Assembly: GCA_023458855.1 (NCBI GenBank)
Contig: JAEWWQ010000082.1
Location: forward strand, 1 to 6,577
Direction: 5' to 3'
Length of the DNA stretch: 6,577 nucleotides
Source: Bacillota bacterium
Lineage (GTDB): Bacteria; Bacillota; Clostridia; Lachnospirales; Lachnospiraceae
In this document: positions 5,489-6,577 of the stretch, piece after piece
Layout: the number at the start of each line of letters is the position of its first letter
Position numbering within the stretch: the first letter of the stretch is position 1
Position numbers and translations under genes: made by a program
The notes under the pieces: generated by a model
What the model was told of the DNA's origin: nothing
The model's database searches: none
What the model saw: the letters and a program-made list of their open reading frames with translations, nothing else

Positions 5489-6577
5489 ATGCCAATAAGA
5501 GTTGCTTTTGTAGGAAATCCTAACTGTGGAAAAACAACGTTATTTAATGCAATCACAGGATCAAAATTAAAAGTTGCAAATTGGCCCGGTGTTACAGTAG
5601 AAAAAAAAGAAGGACTTACTATATATGAAGGATGTGAACTTTATCTGGTAGATACGCCCGGCATCTATTCATTATCCTGTTATACCATAGAGGAAAAAGT
5701 GACAAGAGACTGTGTAATGGATAATGATATCGATGTCATCGTAAATATTCTGGATGCCTCTTCCATGGAACGTAATTTATATCTGACTTTACAGTTATTG
5801 GAGCTTGGGAAGCCAGTCGTACTGGCATTAAATATGATGGATATCGTAAAAGAAAGAGGACTTGAAATAGATCTGCACAGACTGCCGGAACTATTAGGGG
5901 ATGTTCCTGTTGTGCCGGTTTCAGCGGCAAAGAAGACAGGACTTGATATATTATTGCATGCTGTGGTACATCATTATGAAGAGGGATCCAGAGATGATAT
6001 TCTAAAGTACTCGGAAGAAATCGAAGAAAAGATTGCAAAACTGGAAGTGATGATGAACGCTAATTATCCGACACACTCTTTTCCCAGATGGCATGCCATT
6101 AAATTACTGGAATATGATGAGGAGGTAAGGAAAGAGCATCCGATGCATATCCTGAATGTCGCAGATAAAAATTACGAAAGACAGATCATTCAAAGAAAAT
6201 ATGAATATATTGAAAGTATTATTCAGGAGGTACTGTTTCATAAAGAGGAAAAGGAGCAAAAGACAGATAAAATTGATCAGGTACTGACCCATCCTGTTTT
6301 GGGTGTGCCTGTATTTATGATGATTATGGCATTTGTTTTTTTTCTGACTTTTACGGTAGGGGATCTTTTAAAAGGTATTTTTGAGACTGCACTCTCTTAT
6401 TTTTCTGTTGGAACATATCAGTTCCTGTTAATGACTGGTACATCAGGATGGCTGATTTCCCTTATTGTTGACGGTATTATAGCGGGTGTAGGAGGAATCT
6501 TAACCTTCTTACCGAATATTGCAATATTATTTTTGGCACTGGCAATACTGGAAGACAGCGGATACATGTCCAGAGTT
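5489..6577 (+). CDS. feoB: FeoB, ferrous iron transporter (5' part, cut by window edge)
   Basis: The first 363 residues of FeoB, the inner-membrane ferrous iron transporter with an N-terminal G-protein domain, are present with no stop before the window ends. G-protein motifs are all visible: G1 GNPNCGKTT (9-17), G2 around T36 in WPGVTVE, G3 DTPG (55-58), G4 NMMD (115-118), and G5 SAA (145-147). A helical cytosolic region follows (about 165-260), then the first membrane segment (about 271-293), and further hydrophobic stretches including the first gate motif (GGILTFLPN from 335, EDSGYMSR at 355-362). The start ATG follows AAGGGGGA at 5473-5480, inside the end of feoA, with a one-base gap after the feoA stop. 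The remaining membrane core, roughly half the usual protein, lies beyond the window. Nothing looks broken in the visible part. Confidence 0.96.
   Translation, partial: MPIRVAFVGNPNCGKTTLFNAITGSKLKVANWPGVTVEKKEGLTIYEGCELYLVDTPGIYSLSCYTIEEKVTRDCVMDNDIDVIVNILDASSMERNLYLTLQLLELGKPVVLALNMMDIVKERGLEIDLHRLPELLGDVPVVPVSAAKKTGLDILLHAVVHHYEEGSRDDILKYSEEIEEKIAKLEVMMNANYPTHSFPRWHAIKLLEYDEEVRKEHPMHILNVADKNYERQIIQRKYEYIESIIQEVLFHKEEKEQKTDKIDQVLTHPVLGVPVFMMIMAFVFFLTFTVGDLLKGIFETALSYFSVGTYQFLLMTGTSGWLISLIVDGIIAGVGGILTFLPNIAILFLALAILEDSGYMSRV

Noticed and set aside
1..6577. tRNA, rRNA, CRISPR array, riboswitch or new defence system
   Set aside because: No cloverleaf-like segments, regularly spaced repeats with spacers, recognised aptamer cores or defence-type domains were seen; the only short repeat array is the four 11-bp units before the exporter.

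Overview
The window looks like chromosomal DNA from a low-GC, spore-forming Clostridia, most likely a Lachnospiraceae-type gut anaerobe. This rests on the AT-rich coding style, the large serine recombinase with its C-terminal IHWNF-type ending, a CotJC/manganese-catalase-like spore gene remnant, a Gld-type ABC exporter with fused permease and GldG parts, and a Fur-controlled feoAB operon. No 16S or other taxonomic marker is present, so the family-level call is inference.

Layout, all on the + strand. (1) 8-1573 is an intact large serine recombinase, apparently the last gene of an integrated element that extends left of the window. (2) About 1590-1799 is the 3' third of a CotJC/manganese catalase-like gene. 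Its homology begins abruptly 16 bases after the recombinase stop codon, so this looks like an element-chromosome junction inside that gene. (3) 1800-1932 is a control region with four 11-bp tandem repeats resembling a binding site for an OmpR/PhoP-type response regulator, followed by a long perfect inverted repeat. (4) 1933-3015 and 3018-5141 encode a two-gene ABC-2 exporter: an ATPase starting at TTG, and a permease fused to a GldG-like extracytoplasmic domain. (5) 5142-5262 packs a hairpin, a consensus sigma-A promoter (TTGACA, 17-bp spacer, TATAAT) and a Fur box. (6) 5263-5487 is feoA, and 5489 to the right edge is the 5' part of feoB, which is cut by the window.

Functionally there are three unrelated blocks: mobile element and target gene, envelope-type ABC exporter, and ferrous iron uptake. 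The most interesting point is the recombinase lying directly against a truncated spore-coat-type gene. This is the layout expected of a skin-like intervening element that could be excised during sporulation to rebuild the gene. The other end of the element is not in the window, so reversible reconstitution is a hypothesis; the alternative is a permanently broken gene beside a mobile element.
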